Shown here piece by piece: positions 45,509 to 55,600 of a stretch of DNA of 64,000 nucleotides. Source of the stretch: Blattamonas nauphoetae. Taxonomy: Eukaryota; Preaxostyla; Oxymonadida. The notes below the pieces were generated by a model. The model did not search any database. It saw only the letters and a list, made by a program, of their open reading frames with translations, and was not told where the DNA came from. The position numbers were made by a program, and so were the translations under genes. The stretch spans positions 124,001 to 188,000 of the forward strand of contig JARBJD010000128.1 of the NCBI GenBank assembly GCA_033064195.1. The letters are read 5' to 3'. Each line of letters starts with the position of its first letter. Position 1 is the first letter of the stretch.

Positions 45509-46437
45509 CCAACTTCAGCCCTCTTGAATCGCCTTTGCTCTTCATTATCCACTCTCATCCATCTTTATTCTCGAACTATCCCCCTTACATCATCACATCA
45601 TTTTCTCCCTCTTCTGTGTATATATTTCAGATCTCTTTTTCTCTGACCCAAATATCAACACATCCCTCTCCATCGACTCTTTTGTGATCCAAATTCAAAC
45701 ATCTTCATTCTCCCAATTCCGCTCGTCTTCATTATCCCTGTATCATCCTTCCTGTTTCTTCACTCATCACTCTTCATTCTTCCTAGTTCTCTCTTCATTT
45801 CTCCTTCTTCTGCTTTGAACAAGCCATTCTGTTCTTTTTCTCACTCAACTCCGACCGATTTCTCTCTCTCTTCATTTTCTTTGCATGACCATCAACCACA
45901 TGTTTCAGCCTGTCTCTTCATTTTCGACCCAATCTCTTTGTCCACTCAGCCAGTTGCTCTGACAGTCACCTCACACATCATCTCTCCACAGAATGTCATT
46001 CTCTACTCTTGTCAACTTTGTTGGATTTCGTTGTCTTCCTTTCTCCCCGATGTCTGGTTCAACAGCACTAGATTTCTCAGAACACCAATCTCTCATCCTT
46101 TTTCGTCGTTTTCTTTGCCATTTTGAATCTCACTGTTTCTGTGTTTGTTGTTCAATCATTCTTTCCATCAGGAAAGACTGGTTCTGTGTTTCTGTTGCAC
46201 TTTCTGCACTCATCTCTCATTTCTGGTCGTTTCACTTTCACCTCAACACTCACTGTCGCAGATCACGTCAGAACAACCGATCATCATTTCTCCTCTCATG
46301 TTCTTTTTATCTCTTTAAGAAATCTTCACTATGGTTGGAAGGAGAAAATCAGCCAATTCATTCTTGTGAAGTGTTTCGAACAAAAACAGAAAAAGGTAAC
46401 AAATGAGGTCGCGGGTTCCACAGCCGACCAACATTCA
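45509..46437. other. CT-rich region 3' of S3, no confirmed gene
   Basis: The plus strand is very C/T-rich, with overlapping open frames (45815-46126, 45993-46406, 46123-46485) that change register and show no domain. Segments such as SGRFTFTSTLTVADH hint at decayed surface-protein sequence, but this is weak. It probably combines the S3 3' end with degenerate DNA. Confidence 0.3.
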
Positions 46438-47799
46438 TCAGAGCTCGTCAGTATTGAAAGAAGAACAGTTTCTGAATCCTGCTGATGAATCAGTGATTTG
46501 CAGAGGAGCCTCCACCTCGATCCCCACCACTCGCAGTTCAAATGCATCGTCCCACCCTTCTTCTCTCCAAACCACTTCTCGTCTCTTCTGCCGCTCTCGT
46601 TTGTTCTGATTCCAGTACCATGTTCGATTCACCATGCTCTGGAAGACAATCTGAAAATTGTCTTCGTTCTCCATCTCGATCATCGCTCGCATTTCCCATT
46701 TCATAAGTTCTGACACAATGTCGGCATCGTGTTCGTCGGATCGAAGTTCCATGTTTTTGATGCGATGGTGGATCCAACAGAGATGATTTTCCAGTTTCGT
46801 TTTGTCTGCTTCATCCAAAATGAGTTTATTCGAATTGTGGAAGATGAAGATGACGAATGGTTTGGCTGGCTCGAGAACAGAAACACGAATGCGATGAAAT
46901 TGTTCGAGTCGTTCTTCATCATTGTCTCCAATCGGATTAAACATAGTGGTGATGATTTTTACGAGAGCGAAAAGAGTTTGGGACTCCGAGAGAGGAAGAG
47001 AAACAAAATCGACTGTTTCAAACATCCTCCCAACAAGATTCGCTGTCATGAACTTTTCCTTCATCGACGGAAACCCAACAACGATGTTTGTGAGTGTCAT
47101 GGTGGTGTTCCTTCTGAGAGGTTGGTAGTTGAGTTTGAGAGAGTTGAGAATGAGGTCAGTAAATGATGGATCGTCGAGGAGTATTGTTTGGAAGGAAGAT
47201 TTGTGGGGATCTTGAATGTGGTGTGTCAAATTGATGAGGAAATTCCATCCATTACTCACAAAGACTTTACTATCTTCTCGAAGTGCTTTCAGAGAATCAG
47301 CCATTTGTGTGTCAACACCAGAAGCCAATGGAGTTGTTGGAGAAGAGTCGGAGGGAAGAGAAGCGATGAGATCGTCGAAGGTTGAAATGAGCGTGAGAAT
47401 TGTTGGGAGAGCATCTTTCACAAAGAGAATGAAATCTCGGATGATCTCAGAATCAATCTGAAATGACGAGAAATGAGGAAAAGAGCTCAGACATACTTCG
47501 ATTGGTGGAGGGGCTCTCAATAGAATATTAGGGACGACGAACGAAGATGAACAGAAACAAATCGAACGTGTGATCTTGTACGGATCATCCTTTGTGAGCT
47601 GGACGTATTTTTGGAGGTGTGAAGGATCAGTGGGGAGATTCTGTTGAAATTCAGAGAAACCGATTCGGAGTTTCCTCGTCATAGCAGAAAGGAATGAGAG
47701 ACCAGAACATTGTTGATATGGGGAAGACGATGGGAAGATGGGTGAGGGAAGGAGAGTGAAAGCAGCTGGATCTCGTTCCACGACAAGGTTCAGAGCATC
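46438..47799 (-). CDS. Helical-repeat family protein C, 3' part, split by transposon
   Basis: The reading runs from the transposon junction at 47799 down to TGA at 46438, with a 39-nt intron 47458-47496 (GTATGT...TTTCAG) that keeps the frame either way. It is the paralogue of protein A: NLVGRMFETVDFVSLPLS, then KRREVVWREEGWDDAFELRVVG near the C terminus. The intron lies at the same place and phase as the 44-nt intron of protein A. Before the insertion the exon read continuously as DALNLVVERDPAAF across the target site. The rest of the gene continues at 51685-51870. Both sides keep clean frames, so the disruption looks recent. Function unknown; helical solenoid inferred from leucine spacing. 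Confidence 0.75.
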   Translation of the reverse strand, partial: DALNLVVERDPAAFTLLPSPIFPSSSPYQQCSGLSFLSAMTRKLRIGFSEFQQNLPTDPSHLQKYVQLTKDDPYKITRSICFCSSSFVVPNILLRAPPPIEVCLSSFPHFSSFQIDSEIIRDFILFVKDALPTILTLISTFDDLIASLPSDSSPTTPLASGVDTQMADSLKALREDSKVFVSNGWNFLINLTHHIQDPHKSSFQTILLDDPSFTDLILNSLKLNYQPLRRNTTMTLTNIVVGFPSMKEKFMTANLVGRMFETVDFVSLPLSESQTLFALVKIITTMFNPIGDNDEERLEQFHRIRVSVLEPAKPFVIFIFHNSNKLILDEADKTKLENHLCWIHHRIKNMELRSDEHDADIVSELMKWEMRAMIEMENEDNFQIVFQSMVNRTWYWNQNKRERQKRREVVWREEGWDDAFELRVVGIEVEAPLQITDSSAGFRNCSSFNTDEL

Positions 47800-47887
47800 G
47801 GTTAAGTATAGGCGCAGATCCGATTTTCGCTACGCGCAGATCCATTTTTTTGGATACGCGCAGATCCAAATGGATACACGCAGATCC
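47800..47887 (+). repeat. Left terminal inverted repeat of the Mutator-like element
   Basis: It starts GGTTAAGTATAGGCGCAGAT and carries four CGCAGATCC-type units. Apart from a short A/T-rich difference after the second unit it is the reverse complement of the right end. The TTAA at positions 3-6 of the repeat supplies a stop codon to the interrupted host frame. Confidence 0.85.
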
Positions 47888-48106
47888 AAAAGGATCGTTG
47901 ATTAATTATTGCTAACCAGATCCAATTCATGTTTTTTTTTGCTGGAATTGCTCACAATTCATTCATACTCTTCCAAACTTTTCATAAATCTGAATTGTAT
48001 CAAGTCATAAAAAGAGAATGTTGATCAAACCATCAGGCCTATTTCGATTGAGGTTTGCCCCCCTTATTCTGACTCGATATTGGGACGTTAGGCTTTCCAT
48101 TTCTCA

Positions 48107-48330
48107 CACCGACAGTTTTCTTCCTCTTCCTGCACGTGGGTTACGTCTCAGGCCGTTCCGTGTCTCATCCTGATTACTATCCTTTTCCTCTTCAACATCA
48201 GCTCTGCTTCTGAAAATATTCACAACGATCAACGCTCTTCTCTTCCCTTCTACCGCTTTCGCATCATCAACACACATTTCTTCATCCAAATCGTCATCAT
48301 CTCTCGAATGAAGAAACGACGATTTTTCTT
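48107..48330 (-). pseudogene. Captured 3' exon of an acidic/basic host protein
   Basis: On the minus strand, after an acceptor-like GATGCCAG, a frame reads SSFLHSRDDDDLDEEMCVDD, then EGKRRALIVVN, and ends NPRAGRGRKLSV with a TGA. This looks like the last exon of a nuclear or RNA-binding protein and has no counterpart elsewhere in the window. It has no start of its own, so it is probably a passenger carried by the element. Confidence 0.4.
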
Positions 48331-48454
48331 GCTCTCGCTGGCATCAATTGCTGTATATTATTGTTCCTCGCATTAAATTTCACATATTTTTTCGATATCT
48401 CTCTCCATACAACAGTCAAATTCTGTATATCCATCACAACCACCACGATCTTCA

Positions 48455-48935
48455 TAGTACCCGGACAAACCCGTTAGAGCGGATAAACCCGTTAACCCTT
48501 CCAAAGGGACGAAACAGTCTCCCCTCTTCATCTTAATTCTCCTTCCACTTCACATTCATGCATTTCCTCATTTTTTTTAAAACTAGAGTTCTTCATGAAA
48601 GAATGATTGTGAAATGCAAAGCGAAAAGTGAACGTTGTTTTTTGAACGAAGTTGAACAAATCTATTTCCGAGAACTAGAGGGATCATGTGTTGCGAGTCG
48701 AGCTTTTCATGGTCAGAATAACTTGCGCTGTGTCGTCGTTGGCATTTCATCCATTTGAATAGACCCATTGTCTTTGATCCAATCTCTGAAAGAGTCACAA
48801 TTCCTTCCAGAATTCTCACTAGGGTTTTCTTACAGGTACAACTGATGAGTCGTGTGAAAGAGATGATATATGTGAAATGGGGGATGTTTTAACGGGTTTA
48901 TCGGAGTTAACGGGTTTATCCGACCACTATCATGA
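48455..48935. mobile_element. Nested element with GGATAAACCCGTTA repeats at both ends
   Basis: Both termini contain two copies of the motif GGA(T/C)AAACCCGTTA in inverted orientation (48460-48495 and the complement at 48892-48930), with extended outer similarity (ATAGT...CGGA). The body is ~400 bp with only short open frames. It is interpreted as a small non-autonomous DNA transposon nested in the larger element. The target duplication is unclear. Confidence 0.5.
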
Positions 48936-49439
48936 GAATCCAATTTAGCGTTTAATGGGTGATATCCGTCTGAAATGATCAACAAGTGATCCAGCTAACC
49001 AGTATCTTAGTATCATTCTGACAGCTTCCCCGATACATCGCGATCGTGCTAGTTCTCATGACACTCGTCAAGATTTCGTTCTGATATTGGCGTTTGGTTC
49101 CTCATTTCCGTGAAAATGAAACACCAGCATCATCTGATCCAATTTCTAACACGTTGCTCACTCAAAAGTCAAAAACTGCGGAAGAAATGATGATCCTCCC
49201 TCCATCATCGTTCCGTGCTCTCCATCCGGTGTATACCCGCCTATTGTCATAAATCCGACGACCATCCCAATTAGTGGAGATAACTAGCTAAATGAACAAT
49301 CCCCTTCATCGTCAGAGGAACAAGAGAATTCAAACTCTCTCTTTCTCACTCCGCGAGTCTCACCGCCTCAACAACTCGCTCCAATCATCATTCCACTCAC
49401 TTCAAACACCCCACATCTTGCTCCTGTCCCGGCATCGTC

Positions 49440-50330
49440 ATCTTCGCAACCAGCCGCGCCAAAATACCTGTAGGAGCAGATGGGTCCGAAATTACCAAAA
49501 CACACCAGTCCAAACCAAATGATGGAGGCGATCAGGTTCATGACCTAAAAAAAGCTGGGGAAGACGAAGGAGGAGCCAGTGTCATCCCCATCCACGTCAG
49601 AGGAAACACGATCACTCCTGTCCATACTTCGGAGCTCGTCGACGAGCTCATCAACCCTCCGATGACCCAGACCAGTCGCGGAAGGTCGATGGAGGCAGTC
49701 GTCGCCCCCTCCGCGAAGGATCTGTCGTCTGGGCAGGTGATGGTGCTGAAGCGGAAGGCGATGGCAAAGACCAACCTTGTTCAGCCATCGAACAGAAGGA
49801 GGTTCGCGCTCAACTCAACCCCAACGAAATCTCGCTCATCTCAATCGGGACAATGCACAGAACTTCACCATCGCAGCTGACATCATCCCCATCTCACTCG
49901 AACTCCCTGTCAACGAAGTCTTCCTCTCCTTCTCTTCCTCCAACATCAGTCGCTGTGTGGGCGAAACATTCAACATCACCAATCCTGGAAACCACCCAGC
50001 CAACTTCCACTGGGAAATGGACCAGACTGCTCTCCTCGGCAACTCCTCCACAGACGCGCGAGTGGTGCAGCTCCCGCCAGCCAGCGTCATCATGCACGGC
50101 TCGTACATCAAAGAGGGCGAGGGCATCCAGACAGACTGTCTGGTCCATGTTCCTCTCGAGACCATCCTCGCCTCTCTGTCGTTCCTCTCACAGGACCCAT
50201 CCCGATCGGAGGGCAGATTCTCCTCGTTGTCACCATCAACTCGTCCAGCAGAGCGTCTCCGTTGTTGCTGAAGCGCTCGAGCCAAACGTGGAGATTGGAG
50301 AGCCGCGATCAGGCCAATTCTGAAACCTCT
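49440..50330 (+). pseudogene. Captured ASH/HYDIN-like flagellar gene fragment
   Basis: The forward strand carries coding-like frames that shift. 49460-49800 reads VGADGSEITKTHQSKPNDGG and VHTSELVDELINPPMTQ. About 49840-50230 reads DIIPISLELPVNEVFLSF, followed by VGETFNITNPGNHPANFHWE. The latter is the beta-sandwich pattern of ASH/MSP-type domains in HYDIN and related axonemal proteins (the Asn-Pro-x-N and F-x-W signature). A further piece in another frame (VVAEALEPNVEIGEP, ~50260-50310) resembles the end of such a domain. The frame breaks mean it cannot encode a full protein. It is most simply explained as host genomic DNA captured by the element. Confidence 0.55.
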
Positions 50331-50684
50331 CGAACAGTTCAATCCACCACTCCATTCTTTTGAATCTGTATGATCCAATAGAAGCCGCTATACTGTCAAC
50401 TTGTTCGCCTCCAATGCCGAAGGCGAAAACACTCCATAACACTTGTTCTTTGTCACTGTATTCGGGAATATTAGCATTATCATGGATCACAACCAGAAAT
50501 TTCAATATTTCATCCAGAGCAGTATCTTCAAATCGCAATTTGCGACAGTCATTGTTTTGGAATCACCTTGCTCAATTTATCAACTTTTTTCAATCGATTT
50601 GTTATTCTGAAAGATGTGTGAGAGTAAATCAGTCCGTATTGAAGTTTTCTGACACAATAACCAGCCATAAATTCGAACAGAAAC

Positions 50685-51573
50685 CAGTCACGGACAAAAG
50701 TAAGTGGCCACCCCTTCCTGCATTTATGAACAGATGATTTTTCACACTTTTTTCGTAAACACTTCACATTCATGAAAGACGGTAATTTTTCAAATATAAA
50801 ACAAGAATAGTGTGGTGAAGTGGAAATCAAGAGATTTGACTGATGTGCCCTGGGAGGCACTTTTGATTGCGGATGTCACAATATGTCTCCTCTTCCAAGA
50901 AGAGGAGATGTGACCTGTATAGTCTGTTCCTCCACTGAGAGCTCTCAACTTCCACTCCTCTCAGAGATACTGGAGGATCCGCGACGAAAAAGTGTGTTTT
51001 CTCTCTTCTTCATCCCTCTTCAGCCAGCTTTGTAAAGACATCAAACTCTCTCTCTGACGATGTTATTAAGTATTCTCACTTTCTCTCAATTGTAATGACC
51101 TGCTGTAGAGAACATGAGATTCGCACATTTTCTCCCACATTTTTTCACACCAAAACTGTCAGCTTTCAATCGAACAAGGACAGAATAAGCATTCTGACGA
51201 CAAGTTAAAGAGGTTGGAAGAGTTGCACGGATGTCAGAAGAGGGATGAAGAAGAGAGAAAACACACTTTTTCGTCGCGGATCCTCCAGTATCTCTGAGAG
51301 GAGTGGAAGTTGAGAGCTCTCAGTGGAGGAACAGACTATACAGGTCACATCTCCTCTTCTTGGAAGAGGAGACATATTGTGACATCCGCAATCAAAAGTG
51401 CCTCCCAGGGCACATCAGTCAAATCTCTTGATTTCCACTTCACCACACTATTCTTGTTTTATATTTGAAAAATTACCGTCTTTCATGAATGTGAAGTGTT
51501 TACGAAAAAAGTGTGAAAAATCATCTGTTCATAAATGCAGGAAGGGGTGGCCACTTACTTTTGTCCGTGACTG
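50685..51573. repeat. Palindromic (foldback) element with 337-bp identical arms
   Basis: The left arm 50685-51021 and right arm 51237-51573 are perfect reverse complements by eye, separated by a ~215-bp AT-rich spacer. The outer end CAGTCACGGACAAAAGTAAG resembles Tc1/mariner termini, but no TA duplication flanks it. Perfect arms imply a very recent origin or ongoing gene conversion. It is nested inside the Mutator-like element. Confidence 0.8.
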
Positions 51574-51587
51574 AACAACAAAAGTTT

Positions 51588-51675
51588 AGATCTGCGTGTA
51601 TCCATTTGGATCTGCGCGTATCCGATTTTTTGGATCTGCGCGTAGCGAAAATCGGATCTGCGCCTATACTTAACC
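51588..51675 (-). repeat. Right terminal inverted repeat of the Mutator-like element
   Basis: This is the reverse complement of the left repeat, ending in CCTATACTTAACC immediately before the 9-bp duplication CAGAGCATC. It contains the same four-unit CGCAGATCC series. Confidence 0.85.
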
Positions 51676-51684
51676 CAGAGCATC

Positions 51685-51870
51685 GAGAGCATTATAGGCG
51701 ATTCTGATATGAGGGAAAAGAGAAAGACGAGCCAAAGTGGTGACGACAGCAGGTGGAGGGGATGAAGATCTGATTATCTTGAATGTGTTTATAATAAAGT
51801 CTTTGTGTTGGAGAAAAAGCGAGTCGACGATCTCAGGTTCGAAAAAGAGTGATTCCATGCAGGAACAGCA
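51685..51870 (-). CDS. Helical-repeat protein C, 5' fragment beyond the transposon
   Basis: An exon starts after the acceptor at 51871-51873 (TTCTCAG) and reads CCSCMESLFFEPEIVDSLFL, then LARLSLFPHIRIAYNALDAL, where the transposon interrupts it. Together with 47497-47799 it makes a 489-nt exon, matching the 486-nt exon of protein A in position and phase. Upstream (51871-52160) further exons probably exist (a frame with SFAPRFPTKSLLSSSTNSEI is visible), but the donor sites are uncertain. Confidence 0.6.
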
Positions 51871-52262
51871 CTGAGAACACATTCACAGAAGCAAGAAATC
51901 AACACACCAATTCCAATGCAGGACAGGTCGACCAATTTCCGAATTGGTCGAGGAAGAAAGAAGGGATTTTGTAGGAAAGCGAGGAGCGAACGAACGAGGG
52001 CGAGTTCGAATCTGAAAGAAAGAAATATGACATACATCACCATAAGAAAAAAAACACAAACAAAGAATGTCAATCAATTTCATCAGTTCGACCTGAAAGG
52101 TGAGGATGAACCAAAGAGAAAAGGAGAGACCAAAAGGCCAGATGAGTGAGGCATCCAACACAAATTAGACAGCCATGGACACCACCCATCAAAAGCGTCA
52201 TATTTTACACTTTCTAAAACACATCCAAAACATTCATCAGGTTATCGATGATGAATACAAAA

Positions 52263-52517
52263 TCACAAACCAGAGGCCAATTTTTGCAACTTTTGGAGTG
52301 CTATCGTCGCGTCAATATCTTCAGGCAGTTGTGGTGCGTGATAAGGTCCAAGGGCTTGGGTAGGGACATATCCAGTGATCTCCGTCCCTTGTTTCTTCGA
52401 ATGTGTCCAGCCATTTTGGTCTTCACCCAGCACTTCAACGATGTCACCTTGGATAACATGGATCGATTGAACCCCAGACTGAGGTGGACAATCATATAGA
52501 ATTGTTCTTAACGACAT
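52263..52517 (-). CDS. Small SH3-domain protein
   Basis: A single exon of 84 codons starts with ATG at 52517. It reads RTILYDCPP (ALYDY-type start), GDIVEVLGEDQNGWTHSK (RT-loop acidic region and the conserved GW) and GYVPTQAL (the G-x-hP-x-NYV end), covering almost a whole SH3 fold. A 20-residue tail follows (PEDIDATIALQKLQKLASGL). SH3 domains bind proline-rich peptides and usually sit in larger proteins, so a stand-alone copy is unusual but known. An upstream exon cannot be excluded. Likely partners would be the Pro/Ser-rich proteins nearby, but that is speculation. Confidence 0.7.
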   Translation of the reverse strand: MSLRTILYDCPPQSGVQSIHVIQGDIVEVLGEDQNGWTHSKKQGTEITGYVPTQALGPYHAPQLPEDIDATIALQKLQKLASGL

Positions 52518-52666
52518 TTAAAGTTGAATCAACCCATTCTTAATTAATCAGAGCCTGTCATTCAACGATTTCTCCTGAGACTCGATTTGATACTCTCAAA
52601 ACAACGTTGCAGTAGTATACTCTAAAACGACGATGACATGCTAGAAATCAAGGATAATTAGTTTGA

Positions 52667-55600
52667 CTATAGTGAATCTGTTAATGATGAAAAGATAGAC
52701 ACAGATTTCTCCAAAAAGAACATTGCAGTCGACTTTCCCTCAGCCATTTGTTCAAACTCGCTCCAGAATGATTGTCCATTCAGTTCGCTTAAAACAAGTA
52801 GAGACTGTGTCTTGAAGAGCAGAAAAGAAAGATTGGATGGACCGGGAGTTGACATGTTTGATTGAGTAATCTGACTGATCTCTCGTAGGGTGTCCACCAA
52901 CATCTTCACAAGTGCAATCAGACGGAAGAGAGCGAACGTGACAAGATGGGCAGAGTGATCGGCAATAAACGATATTTTCGTCGTTTTCGAGAATTGGAGG
53001 AGGAAGTTCGAATCAAGAAAAGCCAGAATCAGGTCAGAGCATGTCGCGAGGAGTGATTTCGACGAAGAATCCACCAGCCCATCCTCCTCCCTCCGCAGAG
53101 TCTCCAAAAATACACCCAAACTCGACGATGTTCGCAATTTGAGGAACTTGGCGGTGACGCTGAGGAGAGAATGAAGACAGTGTTCGACAAAAGTGTCGGT
53201 TGTGTCTGATTCGATCAGATATTCGCAAACCATCAGCGTTTCTGTGGATGGCGTGGCTTCATCGTCTCCCTCCTTCCGTGTGGTGGTGAATCGAGTGACA
53301 GTTGAGCGTGTGGTGCGAGATGTGAGTAGTTCCGATGGCGACTGCTTCTCATCGCGTCTTTGATCTCGTTTTGTGTCGGTGCGGGGAGTGATGGGAGTGG
53401 AGGGCGATGTTTTCGGGGGATGGCGAGGGAGTGGTTGTGGTCCCTGGGTGTCTTGGTTGGTGTTGGAGATGAGAGTTTGGATGCGGGTCAGAGCTGACGA
53501 GAGTGAGTGACTGACAATCGAAGAACTGTTCTTTCTTTGCTTGTTTCGTTCTTCGTGTTCCTGTTCTTTCTCGATTTCCGCCGAGATCAGAGATGAGAAC
53601 TGGAACGAGTTCAGAATCAGCTCGATCTGAGCGAATGATGGCGCAACACCGAACGGGCGAACAAGGCAGAACCTGAAGAGCGACAACAGCGCAGTGTGGA
53701 ACCTCCTCAGAAGTCTAAAATTGGGCTCTGGGACAGGCTGCGAGAAGAAGAGGAGATGAACGGTGGTTGGAGTCGTTAATTGGAGAGTGGGGGTGAGTGT
53801 GACGTTCGAGAGGAGTGATGTGATTGCTGGATAGACAAACTCGATGAGCGTGCTGGTCGGAGCTGCTGTGGAGTAGCTTGGGACGAGACGGAACGACAAG
53901 TGGAAGAGCGGCAGAAGTTGTGAAAAGAGAGACGAGGCGGAAGAAGTGTCGAAGGGTGATTGGGAGGCAATCGATGATCGGAGAGGGGTTTCTGTGACTT
54001 TTGGGTCGTCAGCAGTGAGCGTGATTTGCGTTGGGAGAGAGATAAGCATTGAAGCGAGGATGAGGACAGAGTGGGCAGTGGCAGGATGTTCAAAAGCTGG
54101 CAACGAAGAGAACTCCGCCAGAAGAGACAACACAGCTGAGTTAAGAGACATCCAGAGAGGAAGTGAGTCGACGGTTGGAGGTGAGGGAGAGTGCGATGGG
54201 GAGACCGTTTGAAGCGATGACACTTTCTGTCTTCTGCTCGGCGTGAGCGCCTCTGTCATGTCGCACGCTGGCACAACCCGATACAACGATGGTGACACTC
54301 CACACGAGATCCCTTCCAAACTCCATCGGCTGCTGCCTGATCGTCCCAAGACTGGCTGGCCTGATTCAGAGGGGTCAGTGGGCGACGAGTGGTGTTCAGG
54401 GTGTTGAAACGAAGCTCCCGTTCTGTTGTGTGGTGGAGTGTGGAGAATGTTTGACGGGAGGGCTTGTGGGCGGGGAGTGGTGTCATTGCTGATTGACTCG
54501 AACGATGGTGGTGAAAGGCGAGGGAGGATGCCATCCAGTGTCGTCCGAAGCGAATCGCAGAACACCTCGCCAAGTCGAATGATGACTTCAGCGATTTTCC
54601 GTTGGGTATGCGAACTACGAGCGGTGTGGAGAAGGAATCGGAAAGTATGGATCAGGAGGGAATCAAAATTATGGCCGGAAAGGATGTTGGATGGGGTTGG
54701 ATTGTGGGAGAAGTTGGTGAAAAATGAGAGGAGATTTGCGGCGAATATATTGAATTCAGAGTCTGATAGCGGGAGGGAAAAGAAGGGAGTCTCATCGGGG
54801 ACTAGTTTGGGGAGGTTTTGGAGGATATTTGAGGATGATTGGGCTGGTGAGCAATGGTGAGACGTGGTGTCGATCGGAGGTAGACCAAGCTGTTCTTGTT
54901 CCGATGCAATTTGACATGAAATGCATTGATTGTGTGCGATGAGTGAGAGACATGTTGGAATAAATTGGGGAAATGGGATGAGGGAGGAGAGGAGTGCACC
55001 GAAATATTGTGGTGACGATGTGTGTGATATAGTAAGAAACAGAAGATTTAAATCACCAGGTTGAAGCGAAGGTGGTGGATTATGGGGACTTTGTCTTGGC
55101 TCCGACGGCATTGATGGTATGTCGGGAGTTAGTTCAAGACCATGTTGGGAGTCATCAGGATCTTGAAATAGGGAAAGAATAAACTCAGTGAGTGCATTAC
55201 AGACATCGAATGAGATAAATTTAGCGGAAACGGCGAACGAGTGAAGAATTGCTCCGATTGACTCCGCCTGAAGTTCCTGTCCAGAGTCAGTGAGAATAAA
55301 GATGAGGGCCCGATGAAAATCTTCGAAAGCTCGTAAAACGGCAGAAGATGGTGAAGAGATATCGGTGAGAGATGTTGCTATCGCTTCCAATAGCTGTAGA
55401 GTCACAGATGTCGGTGAGAGGGTGTCGTCGAGGAAGATGAGGGTAGTGGAGAGGAGAGAAAGGATTTTGGAGATCGGAGGTAATAATATTGGAGAAATTG
55501 GTTGAGAGGTTTCAAGTTGTTCTGATATTTTGTCGAACAAGGAGTTCAAAGTCTGATTGAACGAAGGTGACTGATCATCAAGAGAATTGGAGGAAAGGAG

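Larger units (their letters stand above)
47800..51675. mobile_element. Mutator-like element with captured host fragments
   Basis: This is a 3876-bp element flanked by perfect 9-bp target duplications CAGAGCATC (47791-47799 and 51676-51684). Its ends are ~88-bp inverted repeats beginning GGTTAAGTATAGGCGCAGAT, each made of four CGCAGATCC units spaced ~15-22 bp. Nine-bp duplications with long inverted repeats fit the Mutator (MULE) superfamily. No transposase was found. Inside are a minus-strand exon-like fragment (48107-48330), an ASH/HYDIN-like passenger (49440-50330), a TIR-bearing insert (48455-48935) and a perfect palindromic element (50685-51573). It is therefore best read as a non-autonomous, Pack-MULE-like element, young because the host frame is otherwise intact. 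Confidence 0.75.

Noticed and set aside
45993-46406. 137-codon plus-strand frame after S3
   Set aside because: Overlapping frames are equally open in CT-rich DNA and no domain is visible.
50685-51573. Firm Tc1/mariner assignment for the palindrome
   Set aside because: The CAGTCACGGACAAAAGTAAG end is suggestive, but flanking TA duplications are absent and no transposase is present.
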